A DNA stretch of 64,000 nt from Sphingobacteriales bacterium (lineage in GTDB: Bacteria; Bacteroidota; Bacteroidia; Chitinophagales; Chitinophagaceae), in NCBI GenBank assembly GCA_012270485.1, contig JAAXIF010000019.1:47500-111499 (forward strand), in the 5' to 3' direction. A program made the position numbers and the translations under genes. Position 1 is the stretch's first letter, and the number at the start of each line of letters is the position of its first letter. This document shows, piece after piece, positions 46,153 to 55,208 of this stretch. The notes beneath the pieces are model-generated. The model was not told the DNA's origin, searched no databases, and saw nothing but the letters and a program-made list of their open reading frames with translations.

Positions 46153-47952
46153 ATGGACAATAAATTCATCGTTTCGGCGCGTAAGTATAGACCACAGAAT
46201 TTTAGTACGGTGGTGGGGCAGTCGCATATCACTACTACACTGAAAAATGCAATTAAGAATAATCAACTGGCGCATGCATTTTTGTTTTGCGGTCCGAGAG
46301 GTGTGGGTAAAACCACCTGTGCCCGTATTCTTGCTAAAACGATCAATTGTACCAATCCCACTCCAGATGGTGAAGCATGTAATACTTGTAATAGTTGCGT
46401 TTCATTTGATGCCGGAACTTCTTTGAATATTCATGAGCTCGATGCAGCAAGTAATAACTCAGTAGAAGATATTCGAACCTTGGTAGAACAGGTTCGTTTT
46501 GCACCACAGGCCGGTAAATACAAAGTATATATCGTGGATGAGGTACATATGCTCAGTACCAGCGCCTTCAATGCTTTCTTGAAAACACTGGAAGAGCCCC
46601 CATCCTACGCTATTTTTATTTTAGCTACGACTGAAAAACATAAGATACTTCCCACCATATTGAGTCGCTGTCAGATTTTTGATTTCAAAAGAATCACGAA
46701 TAATGATACGGTTGAACATTTACAGGAAATTGTAGAGAAAGAATCTATTCAGGCAGAAAAAGCTGCATTACAGGTCATCGCCCAAAAAAGCGAAGGTTGT
46801 ATGCGTGATTCATTGAGTATTTTGGATAAGATCGTAAGTTTTACCAATGGAACCCTTACCTACCAGAATACCTTAGAACATTTGAATATTCTGGATGAAG
46901 ATTATTATTTCCGATTACTCGAATCTTTACAAAAACAAGACATGGCTGCAGCTATGATGTTGTATGATGAGATCAATAGAAAAGGGTTTGAAGGCGATTT
47001 AGTGATAAACGGTTTTGCTGAGTTTATTCGCAACTTACTGGTATGTAAAGATCCCAAATCTGCTACTTTATTGGATGTAGTGGAAGGCTTACAAGAAAAA
47101 TACATTCAAACAGCAGCCAACACCAGCCTTTCGTATTTGGTGAGTGCACTCAATATTCTGAACGAAGCCGAGATTCAATTTAAAATGGCGCGGAATAAGC
47201 GATTGCATGTTGAACTCGCTATCATTAAACTGAATTTCCTCCAACAAGCCATCGAATTGTCTTCCGAAAACGGACAAATCATTAAAAAAAAACGACTTGA
47301 TGGTCCAATAGCTTTCCGAACTAAGACAGTTTCATCCTTACAGGTAAAAACTGTTCCGGATCAGGCTCCACCAAAGTTGTTGATACAGGAAGAAAAGAAA
47401 ACTTCGGTTCGGCCTGTTGTATCAAATCCAACGATTCAAGCTCCTCCGCCTACCAGACCCGCAGCCGTTAAACCTGTTTCACCAACTATCGGTGTACCTA
47501 AAAAAAGTTTATTGGATGCTTTGCGAGAAAAAGTAGGTGATCAGTATGCCATTGAAGAAGTAAAAGAAGCGGAAGTACTCAATCTAGAGAAACTGATGCG
47601 CTGCTGGAATGAATACACCCAAAAATTAGAACAACAACAAAAACATTCATCGGTAGGAACATTTAAAATTGCTCAACTGCAGATCGAAGATGATATTCAC
47701 TTCTCTGTCACAGTCCCCGCACTTACTGCACAGAAATTTGTAGAGCAGGAAAGAATGATGTTAATCGATTACCTACACACTGCATTTAATAACCGAGCTA
47801 TTACTTTTAATATCCTGGTAGAAGCTACCGAGCGCGAAGATGTACCCATTCACCTCAAACTCAACAGCAAACAAAGATTTGAACGCATTGCCGAGCAGTA
47901 TCCGCTCATTCGAGAATTAAGAGATCGATTGAAGCTGGAGATAGATTATTGA
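46153..47952 (+). CDS. dnaX: DNA polymerase III subunit gamma/tau
   Basis: A 599-residue clamp-loader subunit. Walker A is GPRGVGKTT at about 47-55, the zinc-binding cysteines lie in CTNPTPDGEACNTCNSC, and the DEVHMLSTSAFNAFLKTLEEPPSYAIFILATTE segment carries Walker B and sensor residues. A proline-rich linker (APPPTRPAAVKP) leads to the tau-like C-terminus. It has no visible frameshift signal for a short gamma form, though a programmed site cannot be excluded. Confidence 0.95.
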   Translation: MDNKFIVSARKYRPQNFSTVVGQSHITTTLKNAIKNNQLAHAFLFCGPRGVGKTTCARILAKTINCTNPTPDGEACNTCNSCVSFDAGTSLNIHELDAASNNSVEDIRTLVEQVRFAPQAGKYKVYIVDEVHMLSTSAFNAFLKTLEEPPSYAIFILATTEKHKILPTILSRCQIFDFKRITNNDTVEHLQEIVEKESIQAEKAALQVIAQKSEGCMRDSLSILDKIVSFTNGTLTYQNTLEHLNILDEDYYFRLLESLQKQDMAAAMMLYDEINRKGFEGDLVINGFAEFIRNLLVCKDPKSATLLDVVEGLQEKYIQTAANTSLSYLVSALNILNEAEIQFKMARNKRLHVELAIIKLNFLQQAIELSSENGQIIKKKRLDGPIAFRTKTVSSLQVKTVPDQAPPKLLIQEEKKTSVRPVVSNPTIQAPPPTRPAAVKPVSPTIGVPKKSLLDALREKVGDQYAIEEVKEAEVLNLEKLMRCWNEYTQKLEQQQKHSSVGTFKIAQLQIEDDIHFSVTVPALTAQKFVEQERMMLIDYLHTAFNNRAITFNILVEATEREDVPIHLKLNSKQRFERIAEQYPLIRELRDRLKLEIDY

Positions 47953-48031
47953 TTAGAGTCCATGGTCCATAGCCTATAGTTGATAGTCAATAGTGCATAT
48001 CTTACTTGCGGCTTGAAGCTTGTAGCTAAAA
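47951..48031. repeat. Mixed heptamer block after dnaX
   Basis: Seven units at 47951-47999 (GTCCATG, GTCCATA, GTCAATA type) followed at 48011-48031 by GCTTGAA, GCTTGTA type units. Both flavours occur side by side and the first unit overlaps the dnaX stop codon. Confidence 0.85.
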
Positions 48032-48067
48032 CAATTACCTTTATAGGTATCTTAATAAGAAAATTCT

Positions 48068-48514
48068 ATGCCCAAATCCACATTCAAATACACAAACAAT
48101 GAGGTAACCGTTGTATGGAAACCGGATACATGTATTCATAGCAGAATATGCTGGACTCAATTGAGAGAAGTATTTGATCCGGCGAAAAAACCTTGGGTCA
48201 ATATAGAAGGCGCAACAACCGATGCCATCATTGAACAGGTAAGAAAATGTCCGAGTGGCGCCTTGAGTTATTTTATGAATACAACGGGAGAAAATACAGC
48301 AGAAAAAGATATTCAGTCGGAAGTAGCAAGCATTATGAATATTCAAATTAAACCCAACGGTCCAATATTGATCACTACCGATTGTGAGATCACCCACAGC
48401 GATGGTAGAAAAGAAATCAAACAAGGAACCACGGCATTATGCCGTTGTGGAGAATCATCTAATAAACCTTATTGTGATGGAACACATAGAAAAGTAGGAT
48501 TTGAAGCAGAATAA
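48068..48514 (+). CDS. YjdI-type mono-cluster domain fused to CDGSH iron-sulfur domain
   Basis: A 148-residue protein with two iron-sulfur domains. The N-terminal half (residues about 1-75) is a YjdI/Fer4_19-like domain (YTNNEVTVVWKPDTCIHSRICW; VRKCPSGALSYF). The C-terminal half is a CDGSH domain with the C-x-C...CDGTH pattern CRCGESSNKPYCDGTHRKVGF, which binds a 2Fe-2S cluster through three cysteines and a histidine. Both halves are known singly; the fusion is recurrent in bacteria. A redox or iron-storage role is inferred. A 27-bp perfect hairpin follows the stop. Confidence 0.85.
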   Translation: MPKSTFKYTNNEVTVVWKPDTCIHSRICWTQLREVFDPAKKPWVNIEGATTDAIIEQVRKCPSGALSYFMNTTGENTAEKDIQSEVASIMNIQIKPNGPILITTDCEITHSDGRKEIKQGTTALCRCGESSNKPYCDGTHRKVGFEAE

Positions 48515-48574
48515 ATGATGAATATTGAATAATGAATATCGAAGTTGGATATTCATTATTCAATATTCATCATT
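48514..48574. terminator. 27-bp perfect inverted repeat, bidirectional terminator-like
   Basis: Two 27-bp arms (48514-48540 with 48548-48574) are perfect reverse complements with a 7-nt loop. Each arm is itself built of 7-bp units (ATATTGA, ATAATGA type). It lies between the convergent CDGSH and SUI1 genes. Confidence 0.9.
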
Positions 48575-48583
48575 CTGCTGTTT

Positions 48584-48928
48584 TTATAGTTTCTTACTCT
48601 TAGCATACCCATTCTTTAACAACCATTGTAATACTTTCTCTCGTTGGTCTCCTTGAATGATTATTTCTCCGTCTTTCACAGAACCGCCTGTTCCACAAAA
48701 ATTTTTGAGTTGTTTTCCTAGTTTTTCGAGATCGTCTGTTTTACCGATAAAACCTGTTACCAAGGTCACCGATTTACCGGCTCTTTGCTTTTTATCCAAT
48801 AAAATACGCAGCATTTGCTGAGTAGGAGCCTGCGTATCCGGTTCTTCTTCCCGTTCCGGCTGAAATTGAAAGTTCGGATCTGTGCTGAAGATAAAACCGT
48901 TGCTGTCTGATTTGAATTTCTTAGACAT
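48584..48928 (-). CDS. Translation initiation factor SUI1/eIF1-like (YciH)
   Basis: A 114-residue protein with the SUI1 fold (DKKQRAGKSVTLVTGFIGKTDDLEKLGKQLKNFCGTGGSVKDGEIIIQGDQREKVLQWLLKNGY). The basic loop and GTGGSVKDGEIIIQGD strand are diagnostic. Bacterial YciH may modulate initiation fidelity, but its role is weakly established. The start is set at 48928 (MSKKFKSDSNG). It overlaps the 3' end of the histidine kinase gene by 8 nt. Confidence 0.9.
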   Translation of the reverse strand: MSKKFKSDSNGFIFSTDPNFQFQPEREEEPDTQAPTQQMLRILLDKKQRAGKSVTLVTGFIGKTDDLEKLGKQLKNFCGTGGSVKDGEIIIQGDQREKVLQWLLKNGYAKSKKL

Positions 48929-50813
48929 ACTTAGATTTTGGCAAAGTAACTGAAAACTGAGATCCATTTCCGGGCTCACTTTTCACAGATAATGTTCCAT
49001 GATTGGCCTCTACAAACTCTTTACACAATAGCAAGCCAAGACCCGCACCCTTCTCATTTTTTGTACCCGTAGTTGTAAAATGGGTATTGACCTTGAATAA
49101 TTTCCCGATCTGTTCTTTTGTCATACCAATACCATTGTCTATAATATCTAATATCGCCATATGCTCATCTTCGCGGTATTGAACAGTAATGCTGCCCCCT
49201 TCTTCCGTGAATTTAAGTGCATTCAATAATAGATTTCTGAGAATGATATCAACATGATGCACATCAGCATAGGCTTTTGCAGTAATGGATACATCATTAT
49301 GAATAACAATTTTCTTTTGATTGGCTGCACTGGTGAGCAAGTGAGAATTATTTTCTACCATTTCATACAAGGAACATTCACTCGCCTGAACATCTGTTAC
49401 CCCTTCCATCTGATTACGAGACCATAATAACAGATTGTCCAATGTAGTATTCAGTGATGTAATTTGCTTGCCCAACGCATGCTTGATCTTTGTAAATGCA
49501 TCTTCTGATAAACTTTGTTTGTCAATTAACTGCAATACCCCACTCAATGACGAAATAGGCATTCGAAGATCATGAGAAAGAATAGAAAATATTTTGTCTT
49601 TTTGAAAAGATGCTTGCTCCAAAGCCGCTTTCTGTAATCGTAATTGTTTATTAGCAAGTTGTTTAAATTGATTTCTTCTCCAAGATACGAGCCAGAGAGC
49701 CATCACAAGCGCCACTACTACTAATAATAAGAAAGTATATAAACGTTGATCCTTGATTTTTTCTTTCTGAGCCTCATCTTCTTTTTTTAAAAGATTGATC
49801 TCAGCTTGTTTTTTCTCTGTCTCAAAAGCAACCTGCATTTGTGCAAATCTGGCTCGGCTTCTTTCTTCAAAAAGGGTATCGTTTAATGCGACATGTATCG
49901 CTTGTGATTCGTATGCTTTTTTGTAATCACCTATTTGTGCATATGAGAAGGCCAATAATTTCTGAATCGTTGCTTGTTCACTTTTGGCTCCTAATATTTT
50001 CGATACAGCTACTGCTTCTTGTAAATAAGTGATTGATACTTTCCATTGTTTTTTTCGCTGGTATGCTTTTCCCAATCGATACAGCGATGTTTCAATAATG
50101 AAATTACTCTTAGCTGCTCGAGCTGCTGTTAATGAAGCTAAAAAATAATCAATAGAGCGGTCAATGGAACCTTCTTCAAAATATACATCGCCCAAAGTAC
50201 GTAAGCTAAAAGCTATCAGGTACTGATCTCCCAACTTAGAGTTATGCTCTAAAGCTGCGTGTCCGAAAATGATCGCAGAATCTTTGATTTTTGCACGATG
50301 TGCACAGAATGCAATATTATTCAAACTTCTACCCACTCCTAAAGGATTATTGAGTTTCGCATGAATACTCATTTCCTTATGAAAATAATCCATCGACTCC
50401 CGATACTTGGCTTGTGAGTTATAAATAGCCCCTACATTTCGATAAGAAATTGCTAGTTGAGACAGCAATTGCAAAGAGTCATTGATTCGAAGTGCCCGTA
50501 GGGCATAGTCAAACCCCTTTGAGTAATCACCCTTACGGTAGTAAGCCCAACCGATATTGTTGAGCGCTTTTCCCAATCCGGGTACATCCTTGATCTTTAT
50601 CGCCTGTAGTTGGGCTTTGATGGCAAAATCGAGAGATTGATCTGCGTCTTTATCTGAGAGTTCCTCTGCAATCTGATTCAGTACACTTACATAAGTACTA
50701 TCCTGTTGAATTGTTTTGGATATAAGTATCAAAGAATCAGCCTTGGGTGTTTGTGCACTGATTATTCCAGAGAGTAACAGAAGGAATAGTACAGGAATTG
50801 ATCTTATCATCAT
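48921..50813 (-). CDS. TPR sensor histidine kinase
   Basis: A sensor kinase of about 630 residues. A signal peptide (IRSIPVLFLLLLSGIISAQ) precedes a periplasmic TPR array (ALNNIGWAYYRKGDYSKGFDYALRALRI and repeats), one membrane helix (LYTFLLLVVVALVMALWLVSW), then a HisKA domain with ILSHDLRMPISSL (phospho-accepting histidine) and an HATPase domain with N-box and G-boxes (LLLNALKFTEEGGSI, DNGIGM, GLGLLLCKEF). It has no response regulator next to it. The start is set at 50813; 50840 is possible. Confidence 0.9.
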   Translation of the reverse strand: MMIRSIPVLFLLLLSGIISAQTPKADSLILISKTIQQDSTYVSVLNQIAEELSDKDADQSLDFAIKAQLQAIKIKDVPGLGKALNNIGWAYYRKGDYSKGFDYALRALRINDSLQLLSQLAISYRNVGAIYNSQAKYRESMDYFHKEMSIHAKLNNPLGVGRSLNNIAFCAHRAKIKDSAIIFGHAALEHNSKLGDQYLIAFSLRTLGDVYFEEGSIDRSIDYFLASLTAARAAKSNFIIETSLYRLGKAYQRKKQWKVSITYLQEAVAVSKILGAKSEQATIQKLLAFSYAQIGDYKKAYESQAIHVALNDTLFEERSRARFAQMQVAFETEKKQAEINLLKKEDEAQKEKIKDQRLYTFLLLVVVALVMALWLVSWRRNQFKQLANKQLRLQKAALEQASFQKDKIFSILSHDLRMPISSLSGVLQLIDKQSLSEDAFTKIKHALGKQITSLNTTLDNLLLWSRNQMEGVTDVQASECSLYEMVENNSHLLTSAANQKKIVIHNDVSITAKAYADVHHVDIILRNLLLNALKFTEEGGSITVQYREDEHMAILDIIDNGIGMTKEQIGKLFKVNTHFTTTGTKNEKGAGLGLLLCKEFVEANHGTLSVKSEPGNGSQFSVTLPKSKYV

Positions 50814-50893
50814 GAGCAAAAAAGGCGTATTCAAAAGCAAACATCATTAGATGAAGACCAAGATACGCTAAACCCGCTTATTTTCCAACAGCC

Positions 50894-51757
50894 TTATGCG
50901 ATAATAACCGCTTTCAAACTCAGATCCAAGCTCTGTGCCTGATGAATGAGTCCCCCTACACTTACATAGTCAACATTTGTAGCTGCATAGGCTTGTATAT
51001 TTTGTAAGGTAATACCACCACTTGCTTCCGTTTCAAAACGACCATTGATCAATGCTACGGCTTCTTTTACTTGGGTAGGCATAAAATTATCCAGCATAAT
51101 TCTAAATACTTTACCCGTGGCTTTGGTACAAACCAACTCAACATCCGATAATGTTCTTGTTTCTACTTCAATTTTTAAGTGAGGATGATATTGTGTTACA
51201 TAATCATATGCTTTATCGATAGCTTGTATAATACCACCCGCATAATCTATATGATTATCTTTTAGCATGATCATATCATACAATCCAAATCGATGATTAA
51301 CCCCACCTCCTATTCTTACTGCCTCTTTTTCCAACAAGCGAAAATTGGGTGTTGTTTTACGTGTATCTAATAGACGCGTGTTATATCCTTTTAATCGTTC
51401 CGTGTATTGACGGGTAAGTGTTGCAATGCCACTCATTCGCTGCATGCAATTCAATACCAGTCTTTCACAGGAAAGAATGGTATGAATAGACGCTGATACT
51501 TCAAAAGCCGTTTCTCCTTCTTGCATAGCGTCACCATCAGACTTATGTATTGTGAATACAGCATCAGGATCCTGCATGCTGAATATTTTTTTGGCAATCT
51601 CTACTCCTGCTAAAATGCCATTTTGCTTGATTTTTAAGACTGCTTTCCCTTTCTGATCCCGAGGAATACAACTTAAGGTGGAATGATCTCCTTCACCAAT
51701 GTCTTCTTTTAGTGCTGCAGTTACCAATATCTTTAAGTGTTCATCAAAATGGTTCAT
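50894..51757 (-). CDS. nadC: Nicotinate-nucleotide pyrophosphorylase NadC
   Basis: A 287-residue quinolinate phosphoribosyltransferase in de novo NAD synthesis. Typical segments are ALKEDIGEGDHSTLSC, LLDTRKTTPNFRLLEKEAVRIGGGVNHRFGLYDMIMLKDNHID, and IEVETRTLSDVELV. NadA and NadB are not adjacent. A terminator-like hairpin upstream of its start at 51800 shields it from upstream minus-strand transcripts. Confidence 0.95.
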   Translation of the reverse strand: MNHFDEHLKILVTAALKEDIGEGDHSTLSCIPRDQKGKAVLKIKQNGILAGVEIAKKIFSMQDPDAVFTIHKSDGDAMQEGETAFEVSASIHTILSCERLVLNCMQRMSGIATLTRQYTERLKGYNTRLLDTRKTTPNFRLLEKEAVRIGGGVNHRFGLYDMIMLKDNHIDYAGGIIQAIDKAYDYVTQYHPHLKIEVETRTLSDVELVCTKATGKVFRIMLDNFMPTQVKEAVALINGRFETEASGGITLQNIQAYAATNVDYVSVGGLIHQAQSLDLSLKAVIIA

Positions 51758-51787
51758 ACAACAAAACTAAAATATATTCATGGACCC

Positions 51788-51831
51788 TATAAAAATAATC
51801 CGCCTATTGTTCTCTTAAAAACAACAGGCGG
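51788..51831 (-). terminator. Rho-independent terminator upstream of nadC
   Basis: A 12-bp stem (51800-51811 with 51820-51831, one wobble) is followed on the minus strand by a T-rich tail to 51788. It could end a transcript coming from the structured element at 51925 or from the DUF4783 gene. Confidence 0.85.
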
Positions 51832-51924
51832 CGAATCTCAATACGAGATTAACATATTCATATCATTTAAAATCAATCACGCAAAATGTCGAAACTAAAT
51901 ATTGCTCCCGTGCCGAATGGCCCC

Positions 51925-52035
51925 GTCCTTGTTACTCCGCCTCAGGCAGACATTGACCTCTGATCATCCGCCCCGGCGGATGATCTGTCTTAGCTACGCT
52001 TGACACCGACCCCAATGAGGCCCGTCCACAAGGAC
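51925..52035 (-). ncRNA. Candidate structured RNA or palindromic element
   Basis: Four nested inverted repeats share one centre: 51925-51932 with 52028-52035 (8 bp), 51939-51944 with 52016-52021 (6 bp), 51948-51952 with 51986-51990 (5 bp), and an 11-bp perfect inner stem 51962-51972 with 51975-51985 with a 2-nt loop. It is markedly more G+C-rich than its A/T-rich flanks. A terminator follows on the minus strand at 51800. I recognise no known RNA family. A MITE-like element is the main alternative. Confidence 0.45.
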
Positions 52036-52132
52036 TGATTAAAAATTATTTATTGATCATCACTCGTGCCTTAGTCTTTTTACTACAGCTTTAGAATATA
52101 GAAATATATAAATAGGCAATCACGTTATAAGA

Positions 52133-52525
52133 TTAACTGATTCGTAGCGAAATAATCTTGAACTTGGCAGCTTGTGATTTGATCAGTACAGTGATATTAT
52201 ATCCTTTATTATTCTTGTCAGACGAAACGAGTTTACCGACCAGATAAGTGGTACTCCCCAAATCTCGATTGGATAGTTTTTCAAAGCCCGTAATTGCATT
52301 CTCTGTGAAAAAAGTCTTTAGCGCAATGGAAGCCTGATTCTTACTGATATTTTTAATTTCATCTTTATCCAGAAATTTCAGATCTACATAAGTATCAAAA
52401 GATTGAGCAATTTCTTCTGTATCAGCCTTTTTAAAAGCATTAAAGATCTGATCCAGACTATTCTCCTGAACTACAAAAGACATGGCTAAAAACGCCCATC
52501 CCACAGTCAAAAAAAATGTTTTCAT
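52133..52525 (-). CDS. DUF4783-like secreted protein
   Basis: A secreted protein of about 130 residues with a signal peptide (MKTFFLTVGWAFLAMSFVV) and an NTF2/SnoaL-like alpha-beta body (LDQIFNAFKKADTEEIAQSFDTYVDLKFLDKDEIKNISKNQASIALKTFF). It matches the DUF4783 pattern of Bacteroidota; its function is unknown. The start at 52525 is preferred to 52567. It is divergent from gpmI. Confidence 0.75.
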   Translation of the reverse strand: MKTFFLTVGWAFLAMSFVVQENSLDQIFNAFKKADTEEIAQSFDTYVDLKFLDKDEIKNISKNQASIALKTFFTENAITGFEKLSNRDLGSTTYLVGKLVSSDKNNKGYNITVLIKSQAAKFKIISLRIS

Positions 52526-52633
52526 ACAGTTTATTTTGTATTCACTATTATAATGTGCCAAAAACATGCCAACTTTGAATGCAGTTAAAGTTAATGCCTA
52601 ATCAGCAATTAATAAACCATATCATTTTTTAAT

Positions 52634-54154
52634 ATGAATAAAAAAGTCATTCTCCTCATCATGGATGGGTGGGGTTTAGGTAAAACCGCAAGTGCTGATG
52701 CTATCCAACAAGCAAATGTACCCTTTGTGTCTTCTTTATATCAGCAATATCCAAATACAACATTGATTACCTGTGGTGAAGAAGTTGGGTTACCGGAAGG
52801 ACAAATGGGCAACAGCGAAGTGGGCCATTTGAATTTGGGGGCAGGAAGAATTGTGTATCAAGAATTACAACGTATCAATGTAGCTGTTAAGACAGGGGAA
52901 TTGGCCAACAATGCCAATTTCTTAGCAACATTATCGTATGCCCAAACCCATCAAAAAGCACTGCATCTGATCGGTCTGGTAAGCGACGGTGGTGTTCATT
53001 CACATATTGATCATCTAAAAGCCATTTGCGATCTCTGTCAAAAGAACCGGTTATCCCAAGTTTTTATTCATGTATTTACCGATGGAAGAGATACCGATCC
53101 AAAAAGCGGACTGGGTTTTGTGAAAGAATTGGAAGCTCATTTACAACAGTCGGTAGGCACCATTGCAACAGTTAGTGGCAGGTATTATGCAATGGACAGA
53201 GATAAAAGATGGGAAAGGGTAAAACTGGCTTATGATTGTTTGGTGAATGCGGTAGGCCCCACCGCTACAAGTGCTGTAAGCGCCATTGAGAACGCTTATA
53301 AAAATGGCACTACCGATGAATTCATTTTGCCTACCATTATTACCAATGAACAACAACAACCCATCGCCACTATCAAAGAAGGTGATGCAGTGATTTGTTT
53401 CAACTTCCGCACCGATCGTTGCCGTGAGATCACAGAAGTACTTACACAACAGGCCTTCCCGGAACAAGGGATGCAGCCTTTACAACTTCATTATACTACC
53501 ATGACGCAGTATGATCAGAAGTTCAAAAAAGTGAATGTAATTTTTGAAAATGATAACCTTACCAATACCCTTGGTGAAGTATTGGAAGCACATGGTAAGC
53601 GACAAATACGTATTGCTGAAACAGAAAAATATCCGCACGTTACTTTCTTTTTTAGCGGCGGCAGGGAAGTACCTTTTGAAGGTGAAAAAAGAATCATGGT
53701 GCCCTCTCCCAAAGTAGCTACTTATGATCTACAGCCTGAGATGAGTGCTGTTGAAATTACAGATCAACTGATTCCTGAAATTGAAGCAGGAGCAGTTGAC
53801 TTTGTTTGTTTGAATTATGCAAATACAGATATGGTTGGACATACCGGCGTTTTCAGTGCTGCTATGAAAGCCGCTGAAACAGTAGATAGCTGTGTAAAAC
53901 GCGTAGTAACTGCCGGACTTGCATCAGGCTATACTATTTTCCTGACTGCAGACCACGGCAATGCTGATTTTATGATTAATGAGGATGGTAGTCCCAATAC
54001 AGCACATACCTTAAACCCCGTTCCATTCTTTATCATTGATAAGGAATGGAAAGGAGCCATCAAGCCCGGCAAATTAGGTGATTTAGCCCCTACCATCTTA
54101 ACAATGATGAATCTTCCGATTCCTGCTGAAATGACGGGAAATGTCTTAATTTAA
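52634..54154 (+). CDS. gpmI: 2,3-bisphosphoglycerate-independent phosphoglycerate mutase
   Basis: A 506-residue manganese-dependent glycolytic enzyme. The alkaline-phosphatase-like metal ligands include ILLIMDGWGLG (aspartate) and the catalytic serine in MGNSEVGHLNLGAG (about residue 61). FTDGRDTDPKSGLGF, NFRTDRCREIT, YANTDMVGHTG and TADHGNADFM complete the set. The length is normal. Confidence 0.97.
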   Translation: MNKKVILLIMDGWGLGKTASADAIQQANVPFVSSLYQQYPNTTLITCGEEVGLPEGQMGNSEVGHLNLGAGRIVYQELQRINVAVKTGELANNANFLATLSYAQTHQKALHLIGLVSDGGVHSHIDHLKAICDLCQKNRLSQVFIHVFTDGRDTDPKSGLGFVKELEAHLQQSVGTIATVSGRYYAMDRDKRWERVKLAYDCLVNAVGPTATSAVSAIENAYKNGTTDEFILPTIITNEQQQPIATIKEGDAVICFNFRTDRCREITEVLTQQAFPEQGMQPLQLHYTTMTQYDQKFKKVNVIFENDNLTNTLGEVLEAHGKRQIRIAETEKYPHVTFFFSGGREVPFEGEKRIMVPSPKVATYDLQPEMSAVEITDQLIPEIEAGAVDFVCLNYANTDMVGHTGVFSAAMKAAETVDSCVKRVVTAGLASGYTIFLTADHGNADFMINEDGSPNTAHTLNPVPFFIIDKEWKGAIKPGKLGDLAPTILTMMNLPIPAEMTGNVLI

Positions 54155-54178
54155 ACGCATAAACAACCCAAACCAATC

Positions 54179-54670
54179 ATGAAAATTGTCAAAAAAATTT
54201 TGTGGGTGCTTTTGATCGCCCTTGTAGTCATACAGTTTATTCGTCCTGAAGCCAATGCCTCTACCGATATATCAGGCAATATCAAAAACCTGTATACTGT
54301 TCCTGAAAATGTAAATGCCATTCTTGTAAAAGCCTGTAACGATTGTCATACCAATAATACTGTTTATCCATGGTATTCAAAAATACAACCGGTTGCATGG
54401 TGGTTAGATGATCATGTTAAAGAAGGTAAATCTCATTTGAACTTTGATGCTTATACTTCTTATAACCTGAGAAGACAATATCATAAAATGGAAGAAGTGA
54501 TTGAGCAGGTAAAAGAAAAAGAAATGCCGTTGAATTCTTATACATGGGTACACCGTGATGCCAAACTTACTGATGACGAACGCGTTGTTTTAACAAACTG
54601 GGCGCAGTCTGTAATGGATACGATGAAAGCTAAATATCCATTAGACAGCCTGATCAGAAAAAAGAACTGA
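54179..54670 (+). CDS. Secreted heme-binding domain protein
   Basis: A 163-residue exported protein with a signal anchor (KILWVLLIALVVIQFIRPE). The heme-binding motif CxxCH is present as KACNDCHTNNTVYPWYSKIQPVAWWLDDHVKEGKSHLNF, matching the haem_bd/DUF3365-like family of periplasmic mono-heme cytochromes. It starts 24 nt after gpmI and is followed by a 172-residue protein and a TonB receptor on the same strand. Confidence 0.85.
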   Translation: MKIVKKILWVLLIALVVIQFIRPEANASTDISGNIKNLYTVPENVNAILVKACNDCHTNNTVYPWYSKIQPVAWWLDDHVKEGKSHLNFDAYTSYNLRRQYHKMEEVIEQVKEKEMPLNSYTWVHRDAKLTDDERVVLTNWAQSVMDTMKAKYPLDSLIRKKN

Positions 54671-54671
54671 G

Positions 54672-55190
54672 TTGCTTGTATTACGTAAGTGTATAGCAAT
54701 TTTCTTTTTATTATTGGTGTTATCTCCAATGACAGGATTTGTATTGTTTCATCATCAACAAAATCAAATACGATCAGATGTAAAAAAAGCTTTTAAAACC
54801 AAAGAGCTTTCTACTGTTCGGGTCAAACATCTACGTTGGTATAAAAAAAATAAAGAAATCATTGTAAATGGTACTCTGTTCGATGTAAGTTCCATCCGCA
54901 AAGAAGCAGATGGAACTTACACCGTAAAAGGCTTATACGATTATCAGGAGCATAAATTGCATGCTTTGATGGATAAAGCTGCTCATAAAAATAAAGGAGC
55001 AAGTAGAATACTCTCTTTTTCATTTTGTTTTATAAGTGATCAAATTTCGTCTTCAGTTCAAGTAACTAGTACAGGTTTTTTCCTTCGCACTTGTTATGCT
55101 ACTGATATTGTTTCTTGGAAACCACAATTTCAACCAGACCTCATCGCACCCCCGCCAAAGCAAATACTGTTTAGAACATCATTTTCTTAA
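54672..55190 (+). CDS. Unrecognised protein between heme-binding protein and TonB receptor
   Basis: A 172-residue protein starting from a TTG one base after the preceding stop. One hydrophobic N-terminal segment (CIAIFFLLLVLSPMTGFVLF) is followed by HHQQ and a basic, mainly beta-strand body (HLRWYKKNKEIIVNGTLFDVSSIRKEADGTYTVKGLYDYQEHKLHALMDK). It has no recognised domain. Position suggests a role with the heme-binding protein and the TonB receptor, such as an envelope accessory for metal or heme handling. Confidence 0.65.
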   Translation: MLVLRKCIAIFFLLLVLSPMTGFVLFHHQQNQIRSDVKKAFKTKELSTVRVKHLRWYKKNKEIIVNGTLFDVSSIRKEADGTYTVKGLYDYQEHKLHALMDKAAHKNKGASRILSFSFCFISDQISSSVQVTSTGFFLRTCYATDIVSWKPQFQPDLIAPPPKQILFRTSFS

Positions 55191-55208
55191 TTATTAAACA
55201 GTACATCC

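Larger units (their letters stand above)
51758..52132. other. 375-bp gap with structured palindromic element
   Basis: No convincing gene. It contains a terminator on the minus strand (51800-51831) and a nested palindromic element (51925-52035), described separately. The stretch 52036-52132 is A/T-rich with no feature seen. Confidence 0.8.

Noticed and set aside
51925..52035. tmRNA, RNase P RNA or SRP RNA
   Set aside because: None of their conserved core sequences was found; only the nested stems and a terminator are visible.
54672..54728. Treating the 172-residue gene as starting at its first ATG
   Set aside because: The TTG start gives tight coupling to the previous stop and preserves the hydrophobic N-terminal segment.
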